Shown one piece after another: positions 44,882-53,790 of a stretch of 64,000 nucleotides of DNA. The stretch comes from Martinezella rhizogenes (GTDB taxonomy: Bacteria > Pseudomonadota > Alphaproteobacteria > Rhizobiales > Rhizobiaceae). Numbering within the stretch: position 1 is the stretch's first letter; each line of letters opens with the position of its first letter. The notes under the pieces are model-generated. The model did not search any database and had not been told where the DNA came from. It saw only the letters and a program-made list of their open reading frames with translations. The stretch spans positions 1 through 64,000 of the forward strand of contig JAAMEZ010000032.1 of the NCBI GenBank assembly GCA_013322215.1, read 5' to 3'. Made by a program: the position numbers and the translations under genes.

Positions 44882-45028
44882 TCCGGCGCTCCAATCCGCC
44901 GCTTTGTAAAATCCTAATGAAGCCAACAGCTTTTGCTTGCGCTCGCTCCGCCGTGATGAAAACATCGGCGTGGGGGACCGCCTCGGGGCATTGGCGGGCC
45001 GGATTGCAATGACCAACAGGAGAGACAG

Positions 45029-47131
45029 ATGAAGCAGCCCTTCGGAGTGGGTCTTTTGGCCGCCACGCTGCTGGCGCTGAGCACCAGCGCCGCCTTCGCG
45101 GACTATCAACTCAACATCCTGCACTTCAACGATTTCCATTCGCGCGTTGAATCGATCAACAAGTTCGACGCCACCTGCTCTGCAGCCGAAGAAGCCAAGA
45201 ACGAGTGCTTCGGCGGTGCAGCACGGCTGAAAGCCGCCATCGACCAGAGACGTGCCGCCCTTGCCGGCCAGAACGTAGTCGTCCTCGATGCCGGCGACAA
45301 TTTCCAGGGCTCCCTGTTCTATACGACCTACAAGGGTGCGGCCGAAGTCGAATTCCTCAACGACATGAAGATCGACGCCATGACGGTCGGCAACCACGAA
45401 TTCGACGATGGCGAAGGCCCGCTTGCAGCCTTCCTCGACAAGGCGCAATTCCCGGTCGTGACGGCCAATCTGGTGGTCGACGACCAATCGAAGCTCGGCA
45501 ACCGCATCAAGAAGTCGATCGTGCTCGATATCGGCGGTCAGAAGATCGGCATCGTCGGCGCGGTGACGACCGAAACGCCTGAGCTTGCCTCTCCCGGCCC
45601 CCATGTGAAGATCACCGATGATGCCGCCGCCATCAGTGCCGAAGTCGATGCGCTGAAATCGCAAGGCGTCAACAAGATCATCGCGCTCACCCATGTCGGC
45701 TATCCGCGCGATGTCGAGAAGATCGCCAAGATCGCCGGCGTCAGCGTCGTCGTCGGCGGTCACTCGCATACGCTCCTGTCGAATACCGACCCGAAGGCAG
45801 CCGGCCCCTACCCGACCATGGTCGACAATCCGGCCGGCTATAAGGTCCCCGTCGTCCAGGCCGCGTCCTACAGCAAATATCTCGGCGATCTCGTCGTCAC
45901 CTTCGACGACAATGGTGCCGTCAAGGACGCCAAGGGTGATCCGATCCTGCTCGATTCCTCCATCAAGCCCGATCCGGCGATCCTCGCACGTGTGCAGGAG
46001 ATGGCCAGGCCGATAGAGGAGCTGCGCAAGAAGGTCATCGGCAATTCGCAAGGACCGATCGAAGGTGCGCGGGAAGTCTGCCGCGTTCAGGAATGCTCGA
46101 TGGGCAATCTTGTCGCCGACGCGATGCTCGATCGCACCAAGGCGCAGGGCATTTCCATCGCCATCCAGAACGGCGGCGGTCTGCGTGCCTCCATCGGTGC
46201 AGGCGATGTCAGCATGGGCGACGTGCTGACAGTGCTGCCATTCCAGAACACGGTTGCGACCTTTCAGCTGACCGGCGCCGACGTCAAGGCGGCGCTCGAA
46301 AACGGGCTCAGCCAGATCGATGACGGCGCCGGCCGCTTCCCGCAGGTTGCCGGCCTCAAATACAGCTTCGATAAATCGAAGCCGGCAGGCAGCCGACTTG
46401 TCTCCGTCGACGTGCAGGAAGGCACGGAATTCAAGCCGATCGACCCCGAAAAGACCTATGGCGTCGTCAGCAACAACTATATGCGCGCCGGCGGCGACGG
46501 CTACACCGTCTTCGCCAAGGATGGCAAGAACGCCTATGACTTCGGCCCCAATCTGGAATCGGTGGTCGCGGACTATCTTGGCGCGCACAATCCCTACAAG
46601 CCTTATACGGACGGCCGCATAACCCAGGTTGCCGCCGCTGCGGCAACTACCCAGCCGGAACCGACAAAGCCCGCAGATGCCGCGCAGCAGACGGCGCCCG
46701 CGCAGAAGCCGGCGGCAACCGCGGCCGACAACGGTGCCGCCTCGTCGACGACGACACCGCCAGCCTCTTCCGCCCCGGCGGTGACGGTACCAAGCACGAC
46801 CATGCCGGCAAGCCCGTCCGCAACACCCTCCGATCCGGCAAAGTCCGACCCGGCAGCCTCGACACCCGCCACCTCGGCTTCCGCAGCGCAAACCCCGGCT
46901 GCCTCCGCACCGGTGGCCACGGCTCCGGCAACAGCGGCGCCAGAAGCCAAGAGCAGCGAACCGGCGAAAACACCCACGACGCATGTCGTCGTCGCCGGCG
47001 ACACGCTCTGGGATCTCGCCAAGACCTACTATGGCAACGCCAAGCAATGGCGCAAACTCGTGGCCGCCAACCGCAACATCAAGCCGCATCATCTCTCGGT
47101 CGGTGAAAAGTTGAGGATTCCGGCCAAGTAA
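45029..47131 (+). CDS. 5'-nucleotidase family protein with C-terminal LysM domain
   Basis: 700 residues. A signal peptide (about 1-24) is followed by a metallophosphatase domain (I-L-H-F-N-D-F-H-S-R, D-A-G-D-N-F-Q-G-S, G-N-H-E-F-D near 121, and G-G-H-S-H-T), the 5'-nucleotidase C-terminal domain (about 340-530), an Ala/Pro/Thr/Ser linker of about 100 residues, and a LysM peptidoglycan-binding motif (about 651-700, G-D-T-L-W-D-L-A). It would be a periplasmic, wall-attached nucleotidase or UDP-sugar hydrolase. AGGAGAG precedes ATG 45029. An opposite-strand open frame across the whole gene is a shadow. Confidence 0.92.
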   Translation: MKQPFGVGLLAATLLALSTSAAFADYQLNILHFNDFHSRVESINKFDATCSAAEEAKNECFGGAARLKAAIDQRRAALAGQNVVVLDAGDNFQGSLFYTTYKGAAEVEFLNDMKIDAMTVGNHEFDDGEGPLAAFLDKAQFPVVTANLVVDDQSKLGNRIKKSIVLDIGGQKIGIVGAVTTETPELASPGPHVKITDDAAAISAEVDALKSQGVNKIIALTHVGYPRDVEKIAKIAGVSVVVGGHSHTLLSNTDPKAAGPYPTMVDNPAGYKVPVVQAASYSKYLGDLVVTFDDNGAVKDAKGDPILLDSSIKPDPAILARVQEMARPIEELRKKVIGNSQGPIEGAREVCRVQECSMGNLVADAMLDRTKAQGISIAIQNGGGLRASIGAGDVSMGDVLTVLPFQNTVATFQLTGADVKAALENGLSQIDDGAGRFPQVAGLKYSFDKSKPAGSRLVSVDVQEGTEFKPIDPEKTYGVVSNNYMRAGGDGYTVFAKDGKNAYDFGPNLESVVADYLGAHNPYKPYTDGRITQVAAAAATTQPEPTKPADAAQQTAPAQKPAATAADNGAASSTTTPPASSAPAVTVPSTTMPASPSATPSDPAKSDPAASTPATSASAAQTPAASAPVATAPATAAPEAKSSEPAKTPTTHVVVAGDTLWDLAKTYYGNAKQWRKLVAANRNIKPHHLSVGEKLRIPAK

Positions 47132-47154
47132 GGACGATTTGTCTCGCTTGTCCC

Positions 47155-47186
47155 AGCCGGTCCGGGCTTCCCCGGACCGGCTTTTG
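47155..47186 (+). terminator. Terminator of the nucleotidase gene
   Basis: A perfect 12-bp stem AGCCGGTCCGGG/CCCGGACCGGCT with a CTTC loop is followed by TTTGTTCTT, 24 bases past the stop. Confidence 0.9.
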
Positions 47187-47228
47187 TTCTTATGTGAAGT
47201 GCTTCGTATCTTGAGAGGAATTCAATCG

Positions 47229-48263
47229 ATGACAGCAGACCTGACCGCGCTTCCGCCCGATCACCCAAGCGTGAACTACGGCAAGGTCGGCGTGCTGCTC
47301 ATCAATCTCGGCACACCCGATGGCACCGACTATTCCTCGATGCGCCGCTACCTGCGCGAATTCCTGACAGACCGCCGCGTCATCGAGTGGTCGCGCTGGA
47401 AATGGTATCCGATCCTGTTCGGCATCGTGCTCAACACTCGCCCGGGAAAAGTCGGCAAGGCCTACGCAACGATCTGGAACAAGGAAAAGGACGAGAGCTA
47501 CCTGCGCACCTATACGCGCAATCAGGCCGACCTGATGGCAGAACGCCTGCGCGACCTGTCCAACGTCCAAGTCGATTGGGCGATGCGCTATGGCCAGCCC
47601 TCGATCGCGGACCGCATCCAGGCGCTGAAGGACGATGGCTGCGAGCGTATCGTGCTCTTTCCGCTCTATCCGCAATATGCGGCGGCAACGACGGCAACCG
47701 TCAACGACAAGGCATTCGAGAAGCTGGCGAAGATGCGCTGGCAGCCGGCCATCCGCACCGTCCCGCAATATCACGACGACGAGACCTATATCGAGGCGCT
47801 CGCCAATTCGGTCACCCGGCACCTGTCGACGCTGGACTGGCAGCCGGAAAAGATCATCGCGTCCTTCCACGGCATTCCCATGTCTTACTTCAAGCTCGGC
47901 GACCCCTATTACTGCTTCTGTCAGAAGACCGGCCGGCTGCTGCGCGAGAAGCTTGGCCTATCCGAAGATCAGTTCATGGTCACCTTCCAGTCCCGCTTCG
48001 GACCGGAGGAATGGCTGCAGCCCTATACCGACAAGACGGTGGAAGAGCTTGCAAAGAATGGCACCAAGCGGATCGCCGTGCTCAATCCCGGCTTCGTCTC
48101 CGATTGCCTGGAGACGCTGGAAGAGATCGCCGAGCAGGCCGCCGAATCCTTCCATCACAATGGCGGTGACAAATTCACCCATATCCCCTGTCTCAACGAC
48201 AGCGAAGACGGCATGAACGTGCTGGAAAAGGTCGTGCGGCGGGAACTGCTCGGCTGGGCCTGA
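47229..48263 (+). CDS. hemH: Ferrochelatase
   Basis: 344 residues. It inserts Fe2+ into protoporphyrin IX, the last step of haem synthesis. Motifs are L-I-N-L-G-T-P-D-G (about 20-28), the catalytic His in S-F-H-G-I-P-M-S-Y and P-G-F-V-S-D-C-L-E-T-L-E-E with the conserved Glu pair. Cysteines (Y-C-F-C-Q-K-T) are present but no typical iron-sulphur tail is seen. AGAGGAAT lies upstream of ATG 47229; the longer frame from 47139 crosses the terminator. Confidence 0.95.
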   Translation: MTADLTALPPDHPSVNYGKVGVLLINLGTPDGTDYSSMRRYLREFLTDRRVIEWSRWKWYPILFGIVLNTRPGKVGKAYATIWNKEKDESYLRTYTRNQADLMAERLRDLSNVQVDWAMRYGQPSIADRIQALKDDGCERIVLFPLYPQYAAATTATVNDKAFEKLAKMRWQPAIRTVPQYHDDETYIEALANSVTRHLSTLDWQPEKIIASFHGIPMSYFKLGDPYYCFCQKTGRLLREKLGLSEDQFMVTFQSRFGPEEWLQPYTDKTVEELAKNGTKRIAVLNPGFVSDCLETLEEIAEQAAESFHHNGGDKFTHIPCLNDSEDGMNVLEKVVRRELLGWA

Positions 48264-48297
48264 CGGGATCGCCGGGCTTAATCCCGGCGACAGGAGT

Positions 48298-49206
48298 CTA
48301 CTGAAGCTGCGGCTTTCTGAGGAAGCTGCCGCGATCGGCGGATTTGACACGCAGCCAGGCTTCGCGGCCATCGCGCAGCACGCGCATGGGGATCTCGGAG
48401 CCAGCCGGACCGCTCTGCCAGATCTTGCGATAGAAATCGGCGAGCCCGTCGACCTCGCCATCGCGGATTTCAGAAATGACATCGCCCCGGCGCAAGCCCG
48501 CCTTGGCAGCCGGGCCGCCCTCGGTGACGCTCATGACGACGACTTCGCCATTGCTTTCGGCAGAGAAGGCGCCAAGCCAGGGTCGCGGCGGCTTGTTGAC
48601 ATGGCCGCGCTTGATGAGATCGTCCAGGATCGGCATCAAAAGATTGATCGGCACGATCATGTTGATATCAGCGCTGTCACCATTCTGGGTTGCCATCTGC
48701 AGGTGCAGCGAACCGATGCCGAGAAGCTTGCCTTTTTCGTCGACAAGTGCCGCTCCGCCCCAAGAGGGATGGGCCGGTGCCGTGAAGATCGCTTCGTCGA
48801 GCAGATATTCCCAATAGCCGGCGAACTCCTGCTTGGCGACGATCTTCGCCTCGACGAACTGGCCGATCCCGTCGGCGATGACAACTTCATCGCCGATCTC
48901 GGCCTTGTTGGTATCGCCGAATTCGAGGGCGGGCACATCGAGAGGCCCGAGCGCCTGCACGAGGCCGAATCCCGTTTCCTGATCGTAGGCGAGCGCATGG
49001 CCGGGCACGACGCGGCCACTATTGGTCGTGAGCCAGACCTCGTCGGCTTCGGTGATGAGATAACCGATCGTCAATACCAGGCCGTTTCCGCGGATGACGA
49101 CGCCACTCCCTTCTCTGCGGGTGCCGAGCGTTGCCGCCGTGAAGGCGTCTTCCGGAATTGAAGCGTGCACGGCCACAACCGACCGCAAGGTCCTATCTAA
49201 GTTCAT
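48298..49206 (-). CDS. PDZ protein with a degenerate trypsin-like domain (pseudoprotease)
   Basis: 302 residues: an HtrA-like double beta-barrel (about 20-185) and a PDZ domain (about 205-295, with G-P-A-A-K-A-G-L-R-R-G-D-V-I). The three catalytic positions appear lost. The segment equal to T-N-x-H-V-V reads T-I-G-Y-L-I (Tyr49 for His), D-x-x-T-D-L-A reads D-Q-E-T-G-F-G (Gly79 for Asp), and G-N-S-G-G reads P-S-W-G-G (Trp149 for Ser). No signal peptide is seen with start 49206. A peptide-binding scaffold rather than an active protease is likely. Starts farther upstream lack homology. Confidence 0.82.
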   Translation of the reverse strand: MNLDRTLRSVVAVHASIPEDAFTAATLGTRREGSGVVIRGNGLVLTIGYLITEADEVWLTTNSGRVVPGHALAYDQETGFGLVQALGPLDVPALEFGDTNKAEIGDEVVIADGIGQFVEAKIVAKQEFAGYWEYLLDEAIFTAPAHPSWGGAALVDEKGKLLGIGSLHLQMATQNGDSADINMIVPINLLMPILDDLIKRGHVNKPPRPWLGAFSAESNGEVVVMSVTEGGPAAKAGLRRGDVISEIRDGEVDGLADFYRKIWQSGPAGSEIPMRVLRDGREAWLRVKSADRGSFLRKPQLQ

Positions 49207-49292
49207 GGCTTCACCCTGATGATGCGCGATGGCTTGCCCCGAAAGGCTGCTTGGCAGCGGAGCTGGAAGTTCAAATAATAAAGTATGAACAT

Positions 49293-49325
49293 CAATCGCC
49301 GGGCGCAAGACCCAGACGGCGATTG
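49293..49325. other. Hairpin in the pseudoprotease-SPFH divergent spacer
   Basis: A 9-bp inverted repeat CAATCGCCG/CGGCGATTG with a 15-base loop. The 300-base spacer (49207-49506) must hold the two divergent promoters; apart from this hairpin I see no gene or known element. Confidence 0.4.
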
Positions 49326-49506
49326 GTTGATCGGCCGCGTAGCGAAACGCCTGTTGCGGCCCCATTCCTCACTTGCCGAGAACATGCTAACCCACCACAT
49401 CTGATTGAGCTGCCGCCTCATGAGCTCGACCGAGCATAGGAGGCCGAACGGTAGCGGTTTACGCGACGCGAGCCTGTTCAGGCAGGCGCGTCCATGGAGG
49501 AGTTCG

Positions 49507-50523
49507 ATGGTCGTCGGTGGTTTCAGCATCGTTGTGATTGCCCTGGTTGTCTTGGTCATTCTGGTGCTGTTTGCAGGCATCAAGACCGTGCCGCAGGGCT
49601 ATCGGTACACGGTCCAGCGCTTCGGCCGCTACATCCGCACGCTGGAGCCGGGGCTCAATCTGATCGTGCCCTTCATCGAAACGGTCGGCGCTCGCATGAA
49701 TGTGATGGAACAGGTCCTCGCCGTGCCGACCCAGGAGGTCATCACCAAGGACAATGCCAGCATCTCGGCCGATGCGGTCGCCTTTTTCCAGGTGCTGAAT
49801 GCTGCCCAGGCCGCCTATCAGATCACCAATCTCGAAAGCGCGATCCTCAATCTCACCAAGACCAACATCCGCTCCGTCATGGGCTCGATGGATCTCGATG
49901 AGCTGCTGTCGAACCGCGACGCCATCAACGAGCGGCTGCTACGCGTCGTCGACGAGGCGGCCGAGCCCTGGGGCATCAAGGTAACGCGCGTCGAAATCAA
50001 GGACATCCAGCCGCCGAAGGATCTCGTCGACGCCATGGCGCGGCAGATGAAGGCGGAGCGCGAAAAGCGCGCTCAGGTTCTGGAGGCGGAAGGCATGCGC
50101 AACGCGCAGATTCTGCGCGCTGAAGGCGCCAAGCAGGCCGCTGTGCTCCAGGCAGAAGGTCAGCGTGAGGCAGCCTTCCGCAATGCCGAGGCTCGCGAGC
50201 GCCTGGCCGAGGCCGAGGCGAAGGCGACCCGTGTGGTGTCCGAGGCGATTGCCGAAGGCAATGTCCAGGCGATCAACTACTTCATCGCGCAGAAGTATAC
50301 CGAAGCCCTGACCGCGATCGGCTCTGCCGGCAATTCGAAGATCGTGCTGATGCCGATGGAGGCAAGCTCGATCATCGGTTCGCTCGGTGGCATCGGTGCG
50401 ATCGCCCGCGAGGTCTTCGGCGACAATGGCGACGGCAATGGCGCGCCACAGCAGCCTCGCCCGCGTCCCGGCCCCGCCCGCACGACGCCAGCTATCAATC
50501 CGCTGACACCGAAGGAGAGCTGA
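49507..50523 (+). CDS. SPFH/Band 7 (stomatin-like) membrane protein
   Basis: 338 residues: an N-terminal membrane helix (about 6-25), an SPFH domain (about 26-190) with the stomatin start V-P-Q-G-Y-R-Y-T-V-Q-R-F-G-R-Y, an Ala/Glu-rich coiled coil (about 190-250) and a variable C-terminal tail. It resembles QmcA/stomatin proteins that oligomerise in lipid microdomains, often with an NfeD partner, as here (1 base away). GGAGG precedes ATG 49507. Likely role: membrane-protein quality control. Confidence 0.9.
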   Translation: MVVGGFSIVVIALVVLVILVLFAGIKTVPQGYRYTVQRFGRYIRTLEPGLNLIVPFIETVGARMNVMEQVLAVPTQEVITKDNASISADAVAFFQVLNAAQAAYQITNLESAILNLTKTNIRSVMGSMDLDELLSNRDAINERLLRVVDEAAEPWGIKVTRVEIKDIQPPKDLVDAMARQMKAEREKRAQVLEAEGMRNAQILRAEGAKQAAVLQAEGQREAAFRNAEARERLAEAEAKATRVVSEAIAEGNVQAINYFIAQKYTEALTAIGSAGNSKIVLMPMEASSIIGSLGGIGAIAREVFGDNGDGNGAPQQPRPRPGPARTTPAINPLTPKES

Positions 50524-50524
50524 C

Positions 50525-50983
50525 ATGTTCGACAACCTCATCGTCGAACTCGGCCCCTGGAGCTGGTGGCTCGTCGGTCTGGTCTTGCTTGCCGCCGAGC
50601 TGATCCTGCCGGGCTTCTTCCTGGTGTGGATCGGGCTCGCCGGCATCATCGTCGGCGCCCTGTCGCTCCTCTTCTGGGAGCACAGCTTCTGGGTCTGGCA
50701 GGTGCAGGGATTGGTCTTTGCGGCAACGGCTGTGATCGTCACCGTCATCGGCCGCCGCTATCTCTACAACAACAACCAGGTGACCGATGAGCCTTTCCTG
50801 AACCAGCGCAGCGCCAGCCTGGTCGGGCGCACGGCAACCCTCGACCAACCGATCGCCGAAGGCCGCGGGCGCATTCGCCTGAACGATACCTATTGGACGG
50901 TCAACGGGCCGGACCTGCCTGTTGGCACCCGCGTCAAAGTGGTCGCCAGCAATGGTCGCGAGCTCACGGTCGAGCCGGTCTGA
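50525..50983 (+). CDS. NfeD-family membrane protein
   Basis: 152 residues: hydrophobic helices (about 13-80) and a C-terminal OB-fold NfeD domain (about 90-152, V-G-R-T-A-T-L-D... G-R-G-R-I-R-L-N-D). It lacks the N-terminal ClpP-like protease of long NfeD proteins. It starts 1 base after the SPFH gene, so it is cotranslated with its partner. Its stop abuts the stop of convergent kdsD with no bases between. Confidence 0.92.
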   Translation: MFDNLIVELGPWSWWLVGLVLLAAELILPGFFLVWIGLAGIIVGALSLLFWEHSFWVWQVQGLVFAATAVIVTVIGRRYLYNNNQVTDEPFLNQRSASLVGRTATLDQPIAEGRGRIRLNDTYWTVNGPDLPVGTRVKVVASNGRELTVEPV

Positions 50984-51979
50984 TCAGGCGACGCCGATCC
51001 GCAGCAGATCGTGGAAATGCACGACGCCGATCGGCCGGCGCGCTTCGTCGATGACCATCAGAGCCGAGATATTGTGACGGTTGAGCACGGCCATTGCGCT
51101 CGTCGCCAGCGTCGTTTCCTTCACCGTCTTCGGGTTGCGGGTCATCACCTCGTCAACGCTCATCTCGGCCAGGCTGGTGCCGAGATTGCGGGCGATATCG
51201 CCATCGGTGACGATGCCGCACAGGCAGCCATCGTCGTCAATCACGCCGACGCAGCCGAAACGCATCTTCGATAGCGTCATCGCCGCTTCCGGCATACCGG
51301 TTCCGAGCTTCACCAGCGGCACGCGGTCGCCCTTGTGCATGATGTCGGCGACATGCGAGAGGCTGGCGCCGAGCTTGCCGCCTGGATGAAAGGTGCGGAA
51401 ATCCTCGGCCGTAAAACCCCGCGCTTCCAGCAAGGCGACGGTCAGCGCATCGCCGATCGCAAGCTGCAGCAGCGTCGATGTCGTCGGCGCGAGCCCGTGC
51501 GGGCAGGCCTCCTGCTCCTTGGGGAGCAACAGCACTACGTCCGATTCGCGAGCAAGCGTAGAAGTTTCGCCTGATGTAATGGCGATCATCGGGATCGAGA
51601 AGCGGCGGGAATAGCTGATGATCCCGCGCAGTTCAGCACTCTCGCCGCCCCAAGAGATGGCGATGATGACGTCAGCCTGCGTGATCATGCCGAGATCGCC
51701 ATGATTGGCTTCGACCGGATGGACGAAGAAAGCCGGCGTACCCGTGGAAGCCAGGCTTGCGGCGAGCTTGTTGCCGATATGGCCGCTCTTGCCAACACCG
51801 GTGATGACGACGCGCCCACTGATATCGCCGATGAGTTCCACCGCGCGGCTGAAGGGCTCGGCCAGACCATTGGTCAGTGCGCGTTCCAGCGCCTCCATGC
51901 CCCGTCTCTCGGTCTCAATCGTCCTTATTGCGGATTCGATCGCACCGTTCTCGATGAGTCTTACAGCTCTCTTATTCAT
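50984..51979 (-). CDS. kdsD: D-arabinose-5-phosphate isomerase (KpsF/GutQ family)
   Basis: 331 residues: an SIS sugar-isomerase domain (about 45-175, G-V-G-K-S-G-H-I-G-N-K and S-W-G-G-E-S-A-E) followed by two CBS domains (about 210-270 and 280-331). It interconverts ribulose-5-phosphate and arabinose-5-phosphate, the first step to Kdo for LPS and to capsular Kdo. His residues of the active site are present. The start matches the family. It is convergent with nfeD and divergent from the barrel gene. Confidence 0.93.
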   Translation of the reverse strand: MNKRAVRLIENGAIESAIRTIETERRGMEALERALTNGLAEPFSRAVELIGDISGRVVITGVGKSGHIGNKLAASLASTGTPAFFVHPVEANHGDLGMITQADVIIAISWGGESAELRGIISYSRRFSIPMIAITSGETSTLARESDVVLLLPKEQEACPHGLAPTTSTLLQLAIGDALTVALLEARGFTAEDFRTFHPGGKLGASLSHVADIMHKGDRVPLVKLGTGMPEAAMTLSKMRFGCVGVIDDDGCLCGIVTDGDIARNLGTSLAEMSVDEVMTRNPKTVKETTLATSAMAVLNRHNISALMVIDEARRPIGVVHFHDLLRIGVA

Positions 51980-52030
51980 GAGCGAGGCCTAACGCTTTTC
52001 TGCAAATCTGTCCACTAAAGATCGACTTAT

Positions 52031-52097
52031 AGTGATGGCGGCAGCCTGCAACGCCCTCCCGACAAATATTATCGAACCCTTTCTTGTCGCCATCACT
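52031..52097. other. Hairpin between kdsD and the barrel-protein gene
   Basis: A 10-bp perfect inverted repeat AGTGATGGCG/CGCCATCACT (52031-52040, 52088-52097), extended inside by wobble pairs. It lies in the 198-base divergent spacer. It could be an operator or a structured 5' leader; no known motif recognised. Confidence 0.4.
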
Positions 52098-52177
52098 TGG
52101 CAACCAAGCGTTAACCACGCGGCTTTACACTTGGGTAAGAATTTAGGTCATTTCCAGCAGGGTCAGATATAAACAAC

Positions 52178-53695
52178 ATGGGCATCGGCAAGGACAAGGC
52201 GGGTCATGGTGCCTTCCGGCTGGCGGCATGGGCGACCTCCGCCGTGCTCGGCTGGGGCATCGCATTCGCCGTAGCGGCGCCGGCCAATGCGCAATCGCTG
52301 TCACCCGATCAGAACCTCGACGACACGTTGCCTGCTTCGACATCGGCATCCCCGACCGATCCGAATGCCGCGACCGCGGCCGATAGCCAGACAGCTGCAC
52401 CGGCAAACCAGGCATCGGCCTCCAGTGACACGCCGTTGAACGCGCCGCTGCGCCTCACCGGCATCGACCCCACAACCACCGGCTCGACGCTGGATAACGA
52501 TCTGCGCCGTGTGAACCAGCGGGAGTCCGCCGTCGACGGCCTGAAGGCCCGCCAGTATCCGGATCGAGCAGATGTCCAGGGCATACCGCTCGGCACCTTC
52601 ACCCTGCGCCCTTCGGTCAACCAGTCGATCAACATCGAGCGGGATCGCACCGGCGACGTCAAGGACAACCGCACCTTCCTGCAGACCGATCTGCGCAGCA
52701 CCCTGACATCGGATTGGGATCGGCACGCCCTGACCATCACCGGCGAAGGCGTCTGGCAGAAAAACGTCAGCGGCGCGGGCGAAGAGAAGCCAACCGTCAA
52801 TCTGAATGCCGACCTGCGTCTGGATCTTCCCGCCGATACCACCGCGCATGTCACCGCCGGCTATCAATTCTACCGCGAAGACACGAGCGACCCGAATGCG
52901 ATCGCCGGCGCCTCGAAGCAATCCGCCGTCAACCAGTACACGGCCGGGCTCTCGCTGGAACGCGATTTCGGCCTGCTACGCGGCACGACGGCCGTGGCGC
53001 TGACACGCAGCGTCTATTCCGATGCCGTGCTCTCCGATGGGACGACGGTCACCCTCAGCGACCGTAACCAGACGGCCGGAACCTGGCGCGGACGCATCGG
53101 CTACGAGCTGTCGCCGGCCATCATCCCCTTCGTCGAAGTCACCCTCGGCCGCGCCGTCTACGATGAGACGCGCGACAGCAACGGTTATGCCCGCTCGAAC
53201 CAGAGCTATGGCGGCAAGGGCGGCGTCGAGTTCGACCTCGGCGAAAAATTCAAGGGTGAACTCGGCTTCGGCTATCAGCACACGCAATTCGACGATTCGC
53301 GCCTCGCCTCGGTCGATTCGCCGACGATCGACGGCAGTCTCGCCTGGTCGCCGCAGCGCGGCACCGATATCAGCGTCGGCCTTTCCACCACGGTCCAGCC
53401 CTCAACCACGGCCGGCCTTAGCGGCTACACCGCCTACCAGCTCACGAGCACCATAAGCCATCAGCTGCGTGACGACCTCATCGCCAAGCTGACTGGGGGG
53501 CCGACCTGGCGCAATTACCCCTCCAATGGCAGTGCCGCCGACGAAATCGAATACGACGCTGCTTTCGGGCTAACCTGGGGGATCAACCGCTACCTCGATC
53601 TCACCAGCAATGTCGGCTATCAGCTGACGACGAGAGATGTGGGCGACAGCACCCGGCAGTTCCAGGCCGGCCTGGGCCTGACCGTAAAACGCTGA
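52178..53695 (+). CDS. Outer-membrane beta-barrel protein
   Basis: 505 residues. A signal peptide (about 1-39, ending A-N-A-Q) is followed by a low-complexity region (about 40-95) and then alternating beta-strand sequence to a C-terminal L-T-V-K-R. It resembles rhizobial barrel proteins of COG5338 type, uncharacterised. The low-complexity acidic/Ala/Thr N-terminal part may reach into the periplasm. The gene stands alone. Function could be adhesion or export of a polysaccharide, but nothing in the sequence proves it. Confidence 0.75.
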   Translation: MGIGKDKAGHGAFRLAAWATSAVLGWGIAFAVAAPANAQSLSPDQNLDDTLPASTSASPTDPNAATAADSQTAAPANQASASSDTPLNAPLRLTGIDPTTTGSTLDNDLRRVNQRESAVDGLKARQYPDRADVQGIPLGTFTLRPSVNQSINIERDRTGDVKDNRTFLQTDLRSTLTSDWDRHALTITGEGVWQKNVSGAGEEKPTVNLNADLRLDLPADTTAHVTAGYQFYREDTSDPNAIAGASKQSAVNQYTAGLSLERDFGLLRGTTAVALTRSVYSDAVLSDGTTVTLSDRNQTAGTWRGRIGYELSPAIIPFVEVTLGRAVYDETRDSNGYARSNQSYGGKGGVEFDLGEKFKGELGFGYQHTQFDDSRLASVDSPTIDGSLAWSPQRGTDISVGLSTTVQPSTTAGLSGYTAYQLTSTISHQLRDDLIAKLTGGPTWRNYPSNGSAADEIEYDAAFGLTWGINRYLDLTSNVGYQLTTRDVGDSTRQFQAGLGLTVKR

Positions 53696-53739
53696 ACACC
53701 GCCTTCGCTTAGATCCAATCCACCCGCTCAAATGAATTG

Positions 53740-53770
53740 AGGCCCGGCATATGCCAGGCCCCAAGATTTT
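53740..53770. terminator. Terminator between barrel gene and galU
   Basis: An imperfect palindrome around CGGCATATGCC flanked by GGCC/GGCC (53741-53760, one mismatch) is followed by CCAAGATTTTTCTT. It sits between two convergent genes and probably serves both. Confidence 0.55.
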
Positions 53771-53790
53771 TCTTCAAAAAGGTCGAACCC

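Noticed and set aside
44837..47092. 751-aa open frame on the minus strand
   Set aside because: It is antisense to the well-recognised 5'-nucleotidase/LysM gene, its product is Arg/Gly/Asp-rich without a domain, and GC-rich codon bias readily opens this frame.
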